This document shows, piece by piece, positions 53,613 through 63,076 of a stretch of 64,000 bases of DNA. The stretch is taken from the NCBI RefSeq assembly GCF_023721415.1, contig NZ_JAMQVC010000002.1, positions 682,001 through 746,000 on the forward strand, in the 5' to 3' direction. The notes beneath the pieces were generated by a model. It was not told where the DNA came from and ran no database searches. It saw only the letters and a list, made by a program, of their open reading frames with translations. The translations under genes and the position numbers were made by a program. Origin of the DNA: Galbibacter mesophilus (GTDB taxonomy: Bacteria > Bacteroidota > Bacteroidia > Flavobacteriales > Flavobacteriaceae). The first letter of the stretch is position 1, and the number at the start of each line of letters is the position of its first letter.

Positions 53613-53975
53613 TGTGGTGTTTGAATGTTAGTTCAGTCTACTAATTAAATTGAGCTAGTAAAGTTTTATAAAACTACCTATAATTTACTTAGAATACAAC
53701 CATCACTTACCCCTTAACAGCACTCTGTCTAGGTGCTAAAACCAACTTTTTAGGTACGATTATACCCCGTTTGGGCTTTAAAACGTGCTCGAAAAGCTAC
53801 CAACTTTACGACTCAACAAGTTAACAGTAGTCCACAAAAAGGGAAAAATACCCTTTTAAAATTTCTTTGTTCACTCTAATTTGTAGTAAATCTTAAAATA
53901 GTCTATTAACCTGCTATGTTTTTACATGGCATTAAAAAATTTTACAGTAAATTTCGGATGATTTATTCCTATTTC
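53613..53975. other. Gene-free interval upstream of the histidine kinase
   Basis: About 360 bases between diverging genes. Apart from a small hairpin near 53835-53860 (AAAAGGG..CCCTTTT) I see no gene or clear promoter. Confidence 0.4.
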
Positions 53976-54764
53976 ATGGAGAACGAAAAAGAGGTTATTA
54001 GTCTTATCATTTACGTAAGTGTGCTTATTGTAATACTTATCGTGTTTGTAGTAACCTTCTTTCTAGCCTATCAGCGTAGAAAAACAGAACTCCTCATAGA
54101 AAAAGCAGATCAGCTGCGAAAGTTCGAACTTGAACTTTCCAAAGCGCAAACAGAGATTCAAGAACAAACTTTTAAGAATATAAGTTGGGAGTTGCACGAT
54201 AATATTGGTCAGCTGCTATCAGTGGCTAAAATGCAGCTAAATATGCTTCAATATGATCTTCCGGAGGAAAAACGAAAAGGTTTTGAAGAGGCTTCCAATG
54301 TTTTGGGTCAGGGACTAAAAGAACTGCGCCAACTTTCCCATACATTGAATACTGATTTTGTTTCTAAAATAGGACTACAAGAGTCCATTGAGAATGAAAT
54401 AAATCGTTTTAAAAGGCTTAATTTTTTGAATATCGAATACGAAGTAGAGGGGGAGCCTTATAACATTGATAAAAAGGATGAAATCATCATTTTTAGAATT
54501 TACCAAGAGTGTTTTTCCAATGTGGTTAAATACTCAAAAGCTTCCGTGTTGAAAATTTTGCTAAAGTATTCAGATTCAGAATTATTCGTAAGCGCAACCG
54601 ATAATGGTGTGGGTTTCGACGCTGCTTCGGAAAATGAAGGCACCGGACTTATGAACATGCGAAAAAGGGCCGAACTAATAGGAGCAGATTTTTCTATTAA
54701 AACCCAAAAAGATGAAGGAGTTTCAGTAACTTTACGGTATCCAACCAAGCGTAAGAAAACATGA
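53976..54764 (+). CDS. Sensor histidine kinase (HisKA_3, NarX/DesK type)
   Basis: The ATG at 53976 (M-E-N-E-K-E-V-I) gives 263 residues; in-frame ATGs upstream lack support. One transmembrane helix (about 8-30) precedes a coiled-coil segment and the dimerisation/phosphoacceptor box I-S-W-E-L-H-D-N-I-G (His74). The HATPase domain has the N box Y-Q-E-C-F-S-N-V-V-K-Y and G box D-N-G-V-G-F-D plus G-T-G-L-M-N-M. It has no large sensor domain, so it may sense the membrane or a partner. It overlaps the response regulator gene by four bases. Confidence 0.93.
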   Translation: MENEKEVISLIIYVSVLIVILIVFVVTFFLAYQRRKTELLIEKADQLRKFELELSKAQTEIQEQTFKNISWELHDNIGQLLSVAKMQLNMLQYDLPEEKRKGFEEASNVLGQGLKELRQLSHTLNTDFVSKIGLQESIENEINRFKRLNFLNIEYEVEGEPYNIDKKDEIIIFRIYQECFSNVVKYSKASVLKILLKYSDSELFVSATDNGVGFDAASENEGTGLMNMRKRAELIGADFSIKTQKDEGVSVTLRYPTKRKKT

Positions 54765-55405
54765 AGAAGTATTCAATAGCCATTGTAGACGACCACTCCC
54801 TTTTTGCTAAATCTTTAATCTCTTTAGTTGACTCTTTTGATAATTACAAAGTAATTTTTAATGCCACCAATGGTAAGAATTTTATTGAAGAACTAGAGAA
54901 ACATTCGTTACCAGATATTGTCCTAATGGATATAAATATGCCGTTGATGAATGGTATTGAAACCATGGAGTGGCTGAAGGAAAATCATCCGCAACAAAAG
55001 GTAATCGCCCTTTCCATGGACGATAGCGAGGAAACCATTATAAAAATGCTTCGGATGGGGGCGAAAGGATATTTACTGAAAGATATTCACCCCGAGATTT
55101 TTCAGAATGCACTGGACGACGTTATTCATAAAGGTTTTTATTATTCCGACAGAATTACTAATAAACTGCTGGATAATATCGATAAAAAAGAAACTGATCC
55201 AAACGAAGTTAAATTGAAAGAGCGCGAGGTAGAGTTTCTAAAATTGGCCTGTACAGAAATGACTTACAAGGAAATTGCTGCCGAAATGTGTCTTTCCCCA
55301 AAAACAATCGACGGTTACCGTGAAAGTCTTTTCGATAAACTGGAAGTACGCAGCAGAATCGGACTCGTGCTTTACGGAATTAAAAATAAAATGGTTGAAA
55401 TGTGA
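54761..55405 (+). CDS. LuxR/NarL family response regulator
   Basis: A 214-residue protein with receiver domain (acidic D10-D11, phospho-acceptor Asp57 in L-M-D-I-N-M-P, and an M-G-A-K-G-Y-L-L-K segment near 106-114) and C-terminal LuxR HTH (K-E-R-E-V-E-F-L-K-L-A, T-Y-K-E-I-A and S-P-K-T-I-D-G-Y-R). It is the partner of the upstream kinase, linked by a four-base overlap. Target genes are unknown. Confidence 0.95.
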   Translation: MKKYSIAIVDDHSLFAKSLISLVDSFDNYKVIFNATNGKNFIEELEKHSLPDIVLMDINMPLMNGIETMEWLKENHPQQKVIALSMDDSEETIIKMLRMGAKGYLLKDIHPEIFQNALDDVIHKGFYYSDRITNKLLDNIDKKETDPNEVKLKEREVEFLKLACTEMTYKEIAAEMCLSPKTIDGYRESLFDKLEVRSRIGLVLYGIKNKMVEM

Positions 55406-55419
55406 TTTTTGCTTTAAGC

Positions 55420-55469
55420 TAGAAGACAGAGGCTGGATGTTAGAAGTTTGAAAAGTTTCTGGTTTTTGG
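55420..55469. repeat. Intergenic repeat family member
   Basis: TAGAAGACAGAGGCTGGATG.. followed by TTTCTGGTTTTT closely resembles 14648-14686 in order and spacing. The rest of the 200-base gap to 55606 is unremarkable. Confidence 0.55.
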
Positions 55470-55606
55470 CAGAAGAAAACCCAATTAACAAACACGTCCT
55501 ATTGCGTAAAGCTTACTGCTCACAATAAACAAACAACAGGTATTAAATATAGAAAAACTTTGCCTCTCTGTCCCTTTGCAGCTTTGCCACTCAACAATCG
55601 AACAAA

Positions 55607-56008
55607 TCAAGGGATTTTTACGTCCGATGAGTCGGGTTTTATCAGTTTTAGAATGTCTGAAAAAGAATGTGCCATCACTGCTTTTTCACCTCGAATGGCA
55701 ATTGGATAAACCAAAGTCTCCGGATTTTTGTTAAGGACCTTTAGAGCATCGTCGTCATCCAATTTTACATTTTCCCCATAAGTATTGGTAAATGCTGGAT
55801 GATCGGTTGGAATTAGTTCTGGTACTGTTCTTCCAAGCCTCTCCGCAATTTCTACCCATTCAGTATCTGCAATTTTGGTTTTAGTAAGATCGATGGCCAA
55901 AATTTTGGCATCAGAGGAGGCTACGTATGCTTGGCATTCTCTTCCTAGTTTCGTACTAGGATTGAATATAAAAGTTATTTGTCTATCGTTTGTTGCTAAA
56001 ATACTCAT
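55607..56008 (-). CDS. ArsC-like thioredoxin-fold protein lacking the catalytic Cys
   Basis: The ATG at 56008 is preferred to a GTG at 56017; 133 residues. The C-terminal K-N-P-E-T-L-V-Y-P-I-A-I-R-G-E-K-A-V near 94-111 matches arsenate reductase/Spx-like proteins, but the active-site loop N-P-x-C reads N16-P17-S18-T19, so the catalytic Cys is Thr. A Cys at residue 25 is out of place. Arsenate reduction is therefore unlikely by the usual mechanism. It lies next to a ribosome hibernation factor. Confidence 0.7.
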   Translation of the reverse strand: MSILATNDRQITFIFNPSTKLGRECQAYVASSDAKILAIDLTKTKIADTEWVEIAERLGRTVPELIPTDHPAFTNTYGENVKLDDDDALKVLNKNPETLVYPIAIRGEKAVMAHSFSDILKLIKPDSSDVKIP

Positions 56009-56091
56009 TTCTTCCACGGCTATAATTATTTTTAAAGCACTACCTTTAAAATGTAAGTATCTTAAAGATAGTGCTTTGTTTTATATAAAGA

Positions 56092-56397
56092 CTATTGTTT
56101 CGCCTTCATTTTTTCCTTTTTCTTTCTCAACTGTTTATCCAAATCGTTATACGCTTCAGCTATAGACATTTCAAATTTCTCGTGAGAAGCTTCGGCGAAA
56201 AGTCTTGGTCCTGGAACGCTTAAACGGATGTTGCAAATTCTCCCGGTATCTTTGGAAGAGGTATTTTCAGTTTTAAAAAATACATCAGCCCGCACGATAA
56301 AGTCATATTTATCAACCAATTTATTAATTCTCTTGGTCGCCATTTCTTCTAAACGGCTACTGGCCGCAACATTGTCATATTCAAAATTTATCTGCAT
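56092..56397 (-). CDS. hpf: Ribosome hibernation-promoting factor, HPF/YfiA family
   Basis: A 101-residue protein of the short HPF type with M-Q-I-N-F-E-Y-D-N-V, a R-I-N-K-L-V-D-K-Y helix and an E-A-S-H-E-K-F-E-M-S-I-A segment, then a basic tail (K-K-K-E-K-M-K). It binds the 30S subunit at the A/P sites and inactivates ribosomes in stationary phase or stress. Confidence 0.9.
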   Translation of the reverse strand: MQINFEYDNVAASSRLEEMATKRINKLVDKYDFIVRADVFFKTENTSSKDTGRICNIRLSVPGPRLFAEASHEKFEMSIAEAYNDLDKQLRKKKEKMKAKQ

Positions 56398-56574
56398 AGT
56401 TAATTAGTTTTATATCACTTACTGCGGTTAATCATTCAGTGATAGGTTCCTTTTAAAATTACTAAAATTAACAATGCTGATAAAGCAAATTTATTGGTTT
56501 AATAAGAATTTATGATTGCTTGTTGGTAAATAGTTAATTTGGTGTGTGTTGGAAACGAATAAAACCGACCAGAA

Positions 56575-56874
56575 TTACAGATATTCTGTTAATTTTTTAA
56601 CGAGGTCATTTTTAGGAATTACCCCAGACTGGCGCCATAACGAAGCTCCATTTTTGAAAATCATAAAAGTGGGAACCCCGCGAACTTGAAACCTTCCGGC
56701 CAGTTCTTGATTCTTATCTACGTTAACTTTTATGATATTAATTTTATCACCCATGCTTTGTTTTACTTCATCAAGAATTGGCATCATGGTTTGGCAAGGA
56801 CCGCACCAGTCTGCATAAAAATCAATTAACACAGGTTTATTCACGTCTACTATATCTTTAAAACTACTTTTCAT
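56575..56874 (-). CDS. trxA: Thioredoxin
   Basis: A 99-residue single thioredoxin domain with the active site W-C-G-P-C (about 24-28), D-F-Y-A-D ahead of it and the cis-Pro segment R-G-V-P-T-F-M near 67-73. No signal peptide, so it acts in the cytosol as a disulfide reductase, possibly for the BCP peroxiredoxin and DsbD elsewhere in the window. Confidence 0.94.
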   Translation of the reverse strand: MKSSFKDIVDVNKPVLIDFYADWCGPCQTMMPILDEVKQSMGDKINIIKVNVDKNQELAGRFQVRGVPTFMIFKNGASLWRQSGVIPKNDLVKKLTEYL

Positions 56875-56925
56875 TTCTAAAATTTATTTAAGGGTACAAT
56901 TGGTCGTATATTTCGTAAAAATCTT

Positions 56926-57210
56926 TCAGTTTATTGGCTGAAGGTATTTTCGTTCCATCCAAAATGTACCGAATGGAATTATAGAACACAACAATACAAT
57001 AAATAAGGTTTTTAAAGACCAATTTAATCGTTTGTAAAACACGAAAGCCATGATTACATAAGCGATAAACAGGATTCCGTGAAGCATTCCTACAATTTTA
57101 TTCGGACCATGAAAATCCATCAAATACTTTAATGGCATGGTAACACCAAACAATAATAAATACGAAATACCTTCTAATATACTGATGAGTCTAAAATTCT
57201 TAAGCGTCAT
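56926..57210 (-). CDS. DUF3817 family membrane protein
   Basis: A 94-residue protein with three predicted transmembrane helices and the conserved L-E-G-I-S-Y-L-L-L-F-G segment and H-G-x-L-F-I-A-Y-V of DUF3817. The function is unknown; the family is common in Bacteroidota and Actinobacteria. It ends 51 bases upstream of the thioredoxin gene, on the same strand. Confidence 0.88.
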   Translation of the reverse strand: MTLKNFRLISILEGISYLLLFGVTMPLKYLMDFHGPNKIVGMLHGILFIAYVIMAFVFYKRLNWSLKTLFIVLLCSIIPFGTFWMERKYLQPIN

Positions 57211-57233
57211 TCTCTACGTTTTCCCACAAAAAT

Positions 57234-57261
57234 AAAGCACCGAAGACAGTTTCGGCGCTTT
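57234..57261 (-). terminator. Terminator after the dipeptidase gene
   Basis: Eleven-base stem with one mismatch (57234-57244 with 57251-57261) and a 6-base loop; the minus strand continues into a T-rich run. Confidence 0.7.
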
Positions 57262-57331
57262 CAATTGTTAAAGGTTATTTAATTTTCATGCACTAAGCAC
57301 TTACCGTAAATCACAATTTATTTCTGAATAC

Positions 57332-58669
57332 CTATTCTGTTGTCGTAGCTTGTTCTTCTTTCAACTGAATTTGTTTTGCGATGGCTTGTACTTCATCCAT
57401 TACGCGTAATAAATTTCCGCTCCATAGCTTTTCAATTTCATTTTGTGAATAGCCTCTACGCACCAATTCTTTGGTGACATTCAGCGTTTCAGAGGCATCA
57501 TTCCAACCATAAATACCACCGCCTCCATCAAAATCGGAGCTTATCCCAACTTGGTCAATGCCAAGTTTTTCAACTAAATAATCTATATGGTCTACAAAAT
57601 CAGCAACGTTTACTGGATCTTTAACTTTCGAAATAGAGTCCAATTTTGGAGTCACAGCATTTCTGATTGTTCGGTACTCCTTGTAATACGTGTCCCTTTC
57701 ATCTTCCGAAATACTTCTAATAGCTTCACGCTCCAATATTTTAAAGTCATGCTTTTTGGCTTCCGCCTGAAGCACTTTATCCACTTCTAAGTCGAATAGG
57801 CTATCTTTTTCAATATTTACATAGGGCGCAAATGCAACCGCTTGTACCACGCCGCCATTATCTTTAACCCATTGTAACTGCTCGTCATCCAAATTCCTGT
57901 TGTGGTTACTCAATGCTCGGGCAGAGGAGTGGGAAGCAATTACAGGTGCTTCACTCAAGGCTATCATCTGTTTAATGGCTTCTTTGGAAGGATGTGAAAT
58001 GTCTATCATCATTCCGTAGCGGTTCATTTCCTTTATAACTTGTTTGCCCAATTCGCTTAAACCATTGTGCAACCAAACACTATCTTTTTCACCCGTATTG
58101 GAATCGGATAACTGACTGTGTCCTTGATGTGCCAAGGACATGTAACGACCGCCCATGTCATAAAACTTCTTCACATTGGCAACTTCTTTTCCTATAGGAT
58201 AGCCGTTTTCAATACCAATCATGATTACCTTTTTGCCTTTTGCATGAATGGCTCTAACATCTTCAGAATTTAAAGCCAATTCCACTTCAGCAGGAGCAAT
58301 ATCTTCACAAAGCTTGCGAATCGCTTCAAACTTTGAAACGGCATTTTCATAGGCCTTGGCATAACCCTCTTCATTCAATGAGTCTTGTCCTGTGTACACC
58401 ACCAACCAAGCGACGTCCAGTCCACCTTCTTTCATTTTCGGCAAGGTAATTTGGGTTTCTAGATTTTGCGTATAGTTAATGGAATCTGTAAAATTAGCCA
58501 CATTGATATCACAATGTGTGTCCAACGTTATAATATTCTTTTGAATCTGAATAGCCTTTGCGTGTATTTCATCTTCCGTTAAGGCATGTTCTGCCGGTTG
58601 TTGTTCTGTTTTTTCTTTGCAGGAAGCAAGAATTACAAGTAATGCAATAACAAATATGGTGTTCTTCAT
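57332..58669 (-). CDS. Membrane dipeptidase (M19) lipoprotein
   Basis: The ATG at 58669 gives 445 residues with a lipoprotein signal (Cys18 in L-A-S-C). Zinc ligands of the M19 family are seen as D-T-H-C-D near 50-54, G-I-E-N-G near 151-155, L-A-H-Q-G-H and I-S-H-P-S, with S-D-F-D-G-G-G near 378. It cleaves dipeptides, including the D-amino type, at the periplasmic side of the envelope. It has its own terminator. Confidence 0.93.
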   Translation of the reverse strand: MKNTIFVIALLVILASCKEKTEQQPAEHALTEDEIHAKAIQIQKNIITLDTHCDINVANFTDSINYTQNLETQITLPKMKEGGLDVAWLVVYTGQDSLNEEGYAKAYENAVSKFEAIRKLCEDIAPAEVELALNSEDVRAIHAKGKKVIMIGIENGYPIGKEVANVKKFYDMGGRYMSLAHQGHSQLSDSNTGEKDSVWLHNGLSELGKQVIKEMNRYGMMIDISHPSKEAIKQMIALSEAPVIASHSSARALSNHNRNLDDEQLQWVKDNGGVVQAVAFAPYVNIEKDSLFDLEVDKVLQAEAKKHDFKILEREAIRSISEDERDTYYKEYRTIRNAVTPKLDSISKVKDPVNVADFVDHIDYLVEKLGIDQVGISSDFDGGGGIYGWNDASETLNVTKELVRRGYSQNEIEKLWSGNLLRVMDEVQAIAKQIQLKEEQATTTE

Positions 58670-58820
58670 AATAGTGTAATTAAACAATTTCAATAAGCAT
58701 TAAAATCTATTTTCAATATTTTAAGACTTACATACAAATATCTGTTAAACCGATCAATTTAAATGATTTTCTTCCCATAATCTAGTAAGTTAGGGTTATA
58801 ACCATTTAAAAATCAATATT

Positions 58821-58964
58821 ATGCTTACAGTTATTTTAAATATTTTATTACCCCCATTATCCGTGTATTTAAACCACGGATTCGGACAAACATTTCTAAT
58901 TAGTTTACTGTTAACCTTAATAGGTTGGTTGCCAGGAGTTATTCATGCTTTTATTGTAAACTAA
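58821..58964 (+). CDS. YqaE/Pmp3 family membrane protein
   Basis: A 47-residue protein from an ATG at 58821 to the TAA at 58962. It has two transmembrane helices and the family signature L-L-P-P-L-S-V-Y-L and I-G-W-L-P-G-V-I-H-A near the end. The Pmp3/YqaE (UPF0057) family affects membrane potential and stress tolerance. Two bases separate it from the DUF1206 gene, so they are co-transcribed. Confidence 0.85.
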   Translation: MLTVILNILLPPLSVYLNHGFGQTFLISLLLTLIGWLPGVIHAFIVN

Positions 58965-58966
58965 TT

Positions 58967-59767
58967 ATGGACGATAAGAAAAAAGAAAATATTGCAAGGT
59001 TGGGTATTGCTACCAAAGGAGTTGTTTATTCCTTAATTGGTGGTATTACCGCCCTTTCTGTAGTTGGAGTTACTGGACAAAAAGCAGGTAGCTCTGGCGT
59101 ATTGGATTATGTAGCAAAGCAACCTTTTGGTAGGGTGGTTCTTGGAATTTTAGCATTAGGACTAATTTGTTTTGTGCTTTGGCGGTGCTATCAGGCAATC
59201 ATGGATCCTGAAAATCACGGAAAAGATTTAAAGGGTATCGTAAACCGACTGGCATATCTGTCCAGTGGCGCTTTTTATGCTGTTTTGGCTTATGCCGCCG
59301 TTAAAAGAATTATTTCGGGATTATCTTCCGGTAGTGGAGGTGGAGGAAAAGAATCAATGCTTCAATTTTTATTGGATAAACCTTTAGGTCAAATATTGGT
59401 AACCATTGTGGGATGTTGCTTTTTAGGAAAAGCAATTTACCAATTGTATAAAGCCTATTCTGGAAAATATAGGGACGAAATTGAACACGCCGGATTGGAT
59501 AGCAAAGCGCAAAAAGTAATTTTAAATGCTGGAAAAGTTGGCTATACCGCAAGGGGAATCGTAATTATAATAGTTTCTTACCTAATTTTTAAAGCTGCTT
59601 GGTACAACAATTCCAATCAGGCAGGAGGGAAGGAAGAGGCTTTTCAAGTGTTGCAGTCCAACTTTGGAAGTTTGATTATGGCCTTGGTAGCTATTGGATT
59701 GTTAGCCTACGGAATATTCATGTTTGTAAAGGCAAAATACAGACCTATTAACATTAAAAATAATTAA
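58967..59767 (+). CDS. DUF1206 family membrane protein
   Basis: The ATG at 58967 (M-D-D-K-K-K-E-N-I) gives 266 residues; the longer frame would run through the Pmp3 gene. It has three similar two-helix modules, each beginning with an A-R-L/G-I-A-T-K-G or V-G-Y-T-A-R-G-I segment, the layout of DUF1206. The glycine-rich loop G-S-G-G-G-G-K near 140 is odd. Function unknown; with Pmp3 it may support membrane stress tolerance. Confidence 0.88.
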   Translation: MDDKKKENIARLGIATKGVVYSLIGGITALSVVGVTGQKAGSSGVLDYVAKQPFGRVVLGILALGLICFVLWRCYQAIMDPENHGKDLKGIVNRLAYLSSGAFYAVLAYAAVKRIISGLSSGSGGGGKESMLQFLLDKPLGQILVTIVGCCFLGKAIYQLYKAYSGKYRDEIEHAGLDSKAQKVILNAGKVGYTARGIVIIIVSYLIFKAAWYNNSNQAGGKEEAFQVLQSNFGSLIMALVAIGLLAYGIFMFVKAKYRPINIKNN

Positions 59768-59768
59768 T

Positions 59769-60275
59769 ATGAAACCATTAGATAAAGTACCTAATCTTTC
59801 AGTAGATTTAATAAATGACACCAAATGGGAATTGTCTTCCCAAAAGCCGGAAAGCTTTACCATGCTCGTCTTTTACCGGGGCTTGCATTGTCCTGTTTGT
59901 AAAATCTATTTGGAAGAGTTAACATCTAAACTAGACGATTTTGAAGAAAGAGGCGTGAACGTTATTGCCATTAGTGCTAACACAAAAGAATTGGCGCAAA
60001 AAACCGCGGATGAGTGGGATATTTCAACACTCCCGCTTGGTTATGGACTAAGTAAAGAGGAAGCCCGAAAATGGGGACTTTATATTTCTTCTGCTATAGC
60101 AGATAAAGAGCCCGAAACGTTCTTTGAACCTGGGTTGTTTTTAGTAAAACCAGACCAAACGTTGTATGCATGTTCCGTGCAATCCATGCCTTTCGCGAGA
60201 CCAGATTTTGATGACATTTTAGACGCTATCGACTTCGTGAAAAAGAAAGATTATCCGCCAAGAGGTGTTGAATAG
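59769..60275 (+). CDS. Peroxiredoxin-like AhpC/TSA family protein
   Basis: A 168-residue thioredoxin-fold protein with F-Y-R-G-L-H-C-P-V-C near 31-40, where the C-x-x-C pair occupies the peroxiredoxin active site. Later blocks (V-I-A-I-S-A, L-F-L-V-K-P-D) fit the AhpC/TSA superfamily, but it lacks the T-x-x-C of classical 2-Cys enzymes. It probably reduces peroxides or thiols. It follows DUF1206 by one base as the third gene of the operon. Confidence 0.85.
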   Translation: MKPLDKVPNLSVDLINDTKWELSSQKPESFTMLVFYRGLHCPVCKIYLEELTSKLDDFEERGVNVIAISANTKELAQKTADEWDISTLPLGYGLSKEEARKWGLYISSAIADKEPETFFEPGLFLVKPDQTLYACSVQSMPFARPDFDDILDAIDFVKKKDYPPRGVE

Positions 60276-60279
60276 TTCT

Positions 60280-62106
60280 TTACGTTTTCGGAAGCATTTG
60301 ACCAAGCAGGAGGGAAGCGGTAATCCATAAAATAATGGACAACATCCCACCTATAATTAAAAAATGTTTGAATTTATAGATTCCCAATCCGTAAATGAGC
60401 GTATTGGTTTGATAACCTAGGGGTGTGAAAAAACTAAAATTAGCCGAAAACAAGACGGCCAGAATAAAAGGTTTTAAGGGCAAATTACTCGCAGAAGCTA
60501 TGGAAATAGCAATGGGAGTCATAATAATCGCGGTAGCATTATTAGAAACAATACCACTCATAACCATTGTAAACAAAAATATAATACCGATGGTTATGGT
60601 TGGCTGTTTACCAGACATTAATTCCAGTAATTGCGAAGAAACCCAAACGTCGGCGCCACTATTGTGCATGGCCACCCCCAAGGGAATCATTCCTGCTAAC
60701 AGAAATATAATCTCCCAGTTAATGTTTTGATATACTTTACTAAGTTCAATACAGTTAAACATTAATAACAGCAAAACTCCTGTTAGGGAACTTGCTAAAA
60801 TAGATAACATACCAGACGCCGCGAGCCCAATTACAGCCAGTAAAATTACAAAAGTGAGGGTCTTTTTTACGGGTGACACCAAGGAAAGAGAGGTGTGTTC
60901 CTTAAGTACCGCCATATTTTCTATGGTAGAGAACTCATCTATTTTATCCTTGGGAACTTCAACTAACAAGCGGTCGCCCACTTTTAATTTAATTTTGTCT
61001 ATGCTGGTATGTAGCAGCTTATCTTTTACATTTTTGATATTTCGACGCCTTTTAACAGCCAGTGGCAATGCCCCATTGATTCTTTTATCTTTCAGTTCGT
61101 CAATAGAGCGTTTTAGCAATGGCGCTCCTGGAAGCATCAAAAGCTCTACAATGGTATTTTTTTCAGCATCAAATTCATTTATTTCTTCTTCAGATTCATC
61201 TACACGATTGTCATCAACATGGTAATTGTTAAGAATAACCCCTTTCATTTCTTTTATCCGAACCAAACTTTCCATATCGCAATAGAGTAGGAGCTTATCT
61301 CCTTTTTTAAGCGTTATGTATTTTCCAGGCGACTTATTGGAAATCCCATCCCTGGTAAGTTTCAACAAGGTAATGCCAGTGTCTTGATATAAAGGCGTTT
61401 CCATTATTTTTTTTCCGATAAACTCAGATTCGTCCGTAAATTCAATACTCGTTAAGTACTGATCCAATTCATACTCCTTATCCAAATTATTATTGGTATC
61501 CCATGGGAGTAAAAAGGAAGTTAGCGTTATAAATACAATCCCAATACCAAGAAAAATAAGTCCGTACAGGGAGAATTCGAAAAACGTAAAACGTTCAGCA
61601 CCAAATTCATTTGCTACAGAGTTCACAATCAAGTTTGTAGATGTTCCCATAAGTGTACAACTACCACCAAGAATCCCAGCAAAAGAAATGGGTAACAGTA
61701 GTTTAGAACGGGGAATATTGAATTTTATGGATAGTTCCGTGAGGATTTTAATAAAAACAATCACCACTGCAGTAGTGCTAATAAATGCTGAAATAGTCCC
61801 CGAAATAAGCATAAAAGCCGGAATAAGCAGGAGTATAGGGAGTATTTTCAACTTTTTGAGTCCGTTAGCCAATAAATTGATAATGCCATTCTGTTCCAAA
61901 GCAATGGCTATAATCATGAGGCAGAGTACCGTAATGGTAGCCGTATTAGAGAAACCGCTAATGGCTTCTTCGGGAGAAACTACCCCAAATAACAACAAGC
62001 TTACAATAATGAAAAAGGCAATTTTATCTACCGGGAATACTTCAAAAGCAAAAAATATAATCACCAAAGCGAGTACAGCAAACACATATATAATTTCTAC
62101 CGACAT
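60280..62106 (-). CDS. SLC13 family transporter with two TrkA-C domains
   Basis: A 608-residue membrane protein with about 11-12 helices in two halves flanking a soluble middle (about 215-405) that holds two TrkA-C ligand-binding domains, such as S-E-F-I-G-K-K-I-M near 230 and L-L-V-E-V-P near 390. Helix motifs S-T-T-A near 110 and the S-N-N-A-T segment near 520 match the ion-transport (DASS) family. It probably transports dicarboxylates, sulfate or another anion, gated by a small ligand. It converges on the peroxiredoxin gene with a four-base gap. Confidence 0.9.
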   Translation of the reverse strand: MSVEIIYVFAVLALVIIFFAFEVFPVDKIAFFIIVSLLLFGVVSPEEAISGFSNTATITVLCLMIIAIALEQNGIINLLANGLKKLKILPILLLIPAFMLISGTISAFISTTAVVIVFIKILTELSIKFNIPRSKLLLPISFAGILGGSCTLMGTSTNLIVNSVANEFGAERFTFFEFSLYGLIFLGIGIVFITLTSFLLPWDTNNNLDKEYELDQYLTSIEFTDESEFIGKKIMETPLYQDTGITLLKLTRDGISNKSPGKYITLKKGDKLLLYCDMESLVRIKEMKGVILNNYHVDDNRVDESEEEINEFDAEKNTIVELLMLPGAPLLKRSIDELKDKRINGALPLAVKRRRNIKNVKDKLLHTSIDKIKLKVGDRLLVEVPKDKIDEFSTIENMAVLKEHTSLSLVSPVKKTLTFVILLAVIGLAASGMLSILASSLTGVLLLLMFNCIELSKVYQNINWEIIFLLAGMIPLGVAMHNSGADVWVSSQLLELMSGKQPTITIGIIFLFTMVMSGIVSNNATAIIMTPIAISIASASNLPLKPFILAVLFSANFSFFTPLGYQTNTLIYGLGIYKFKHFLIIGGMLSIILWITASLLLGQMLPKT

Positions 62107-62233
62107 AAAGGTTGTTTGTTATTTTAATTAAAGATATTTGAAATACCAATTGGTTGTATACAACAAAATTGTAAATTATTGGATAGGATTAAATTAATCG
62201 CTTAATTTGGTACGCTTCGTTTAAAAACAATAT

Positions 62234-63076
62234 ATGGATAAAGAGGAGAAAAAACTACAAGATATTGATAAAGAACTGGATAAGTCCCAAAAATCCAATG
62301 AAACCGCTGCCAAGAGTCACGGGGAAATTTTAAAAGAACAGATTTGTGAAGGAAACGAGGTTTACAAACGAAGCACCAGCAGTATATTACTGAGTTCTTT
62401 AACGGCGGGCTTGGAAATAGGATTTAGCTATTTAATGATTTGCTCGGTATTTTTTTATTTTGAAGGAAAAGTAGCCGAAGACACCTTGTTTAAACTCATG
62501 GCATTGGTATATCCATTGGGGTTTATTATGGTGGTTTTAGGACAATCCATCTTGTTTACAGAGCAAACCTCTTTATTGACTTTGCCCGTGCTGAACAAAA
62601 AACATTCCGTAGGTAGTTTATTACGTCTTTGGGGACTGGTAATTCTAGGAAATTTACTAGGAGGGTGGCTTATAGCGTTGGTTTTACGATGGATAGGCCC
62701 CGAATTGGGGATTTTCACCGAACAAACAATCACAAAAATTGCCGAACACGTAACACATTTTAGTCCGCTGGTTATTGTAGTAAGTGCAGTATTGGCCGGT
62801 TGGTTAATGGGGTTGCTGTCATGGTTAATAACATCATCTAAAGATACGGTAAGCCGAATTGTTATTATTTATATGATTACCGCATTAATGGCATTTACGG
62901 GATTGCACCATAGTATTATTGGAAATATAGAAGTATTTGCAGGCATGTTAAGTTCGCCAACTATTATGCTAACGGATTATCTAACATTTCAAAGTCTGGC
63001 ATTAACCGGAAACGCCATGGGTGGAGCAATCTTTGTAGCCTTGCTAAAGTATAGAGCATTTGTATTCAATGTATAG
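62234..63076 (+). CDS. Formate/nitrite transporter family protein (YfdC-like)
   Basis: A 280-residue protein with an N-terminal Lys/Glu-rich cytosolic segment (about 1-45) followed by six transmembrane helices. The long charged N-terminus and pore residues (E-Q-T-S near 114) recall YfdC rather than FocA or NirC. It may pass small anions. It is monocistronic and followed by an AT-rich gap. Confidence 0.88.
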   Translation: MDKEEKKLQDIDKELDKSQKSNETAAKSHGEILKEQICEGNEVYKRSTSSILLSSLTAGLEIGFSYLMICSVFFYFEGKVAEDTLFKLMALVYPLGFIMVVLGQSILFTEQTSLLTLPVLNKKHSVGSLLRLWGLVILGNLLGGWLIALVLRWIGPELGIFTEQTITKIAEHVTHFSPLVIVVSAVLAGWLMGLLSWLITSSKDTVSRIVIIYMITALMAFTGLHHSIIGNIEVFAGMLSSPTIMLTDYLTFQSLALTGNAMGGAIFVALLKYRAFVFNV

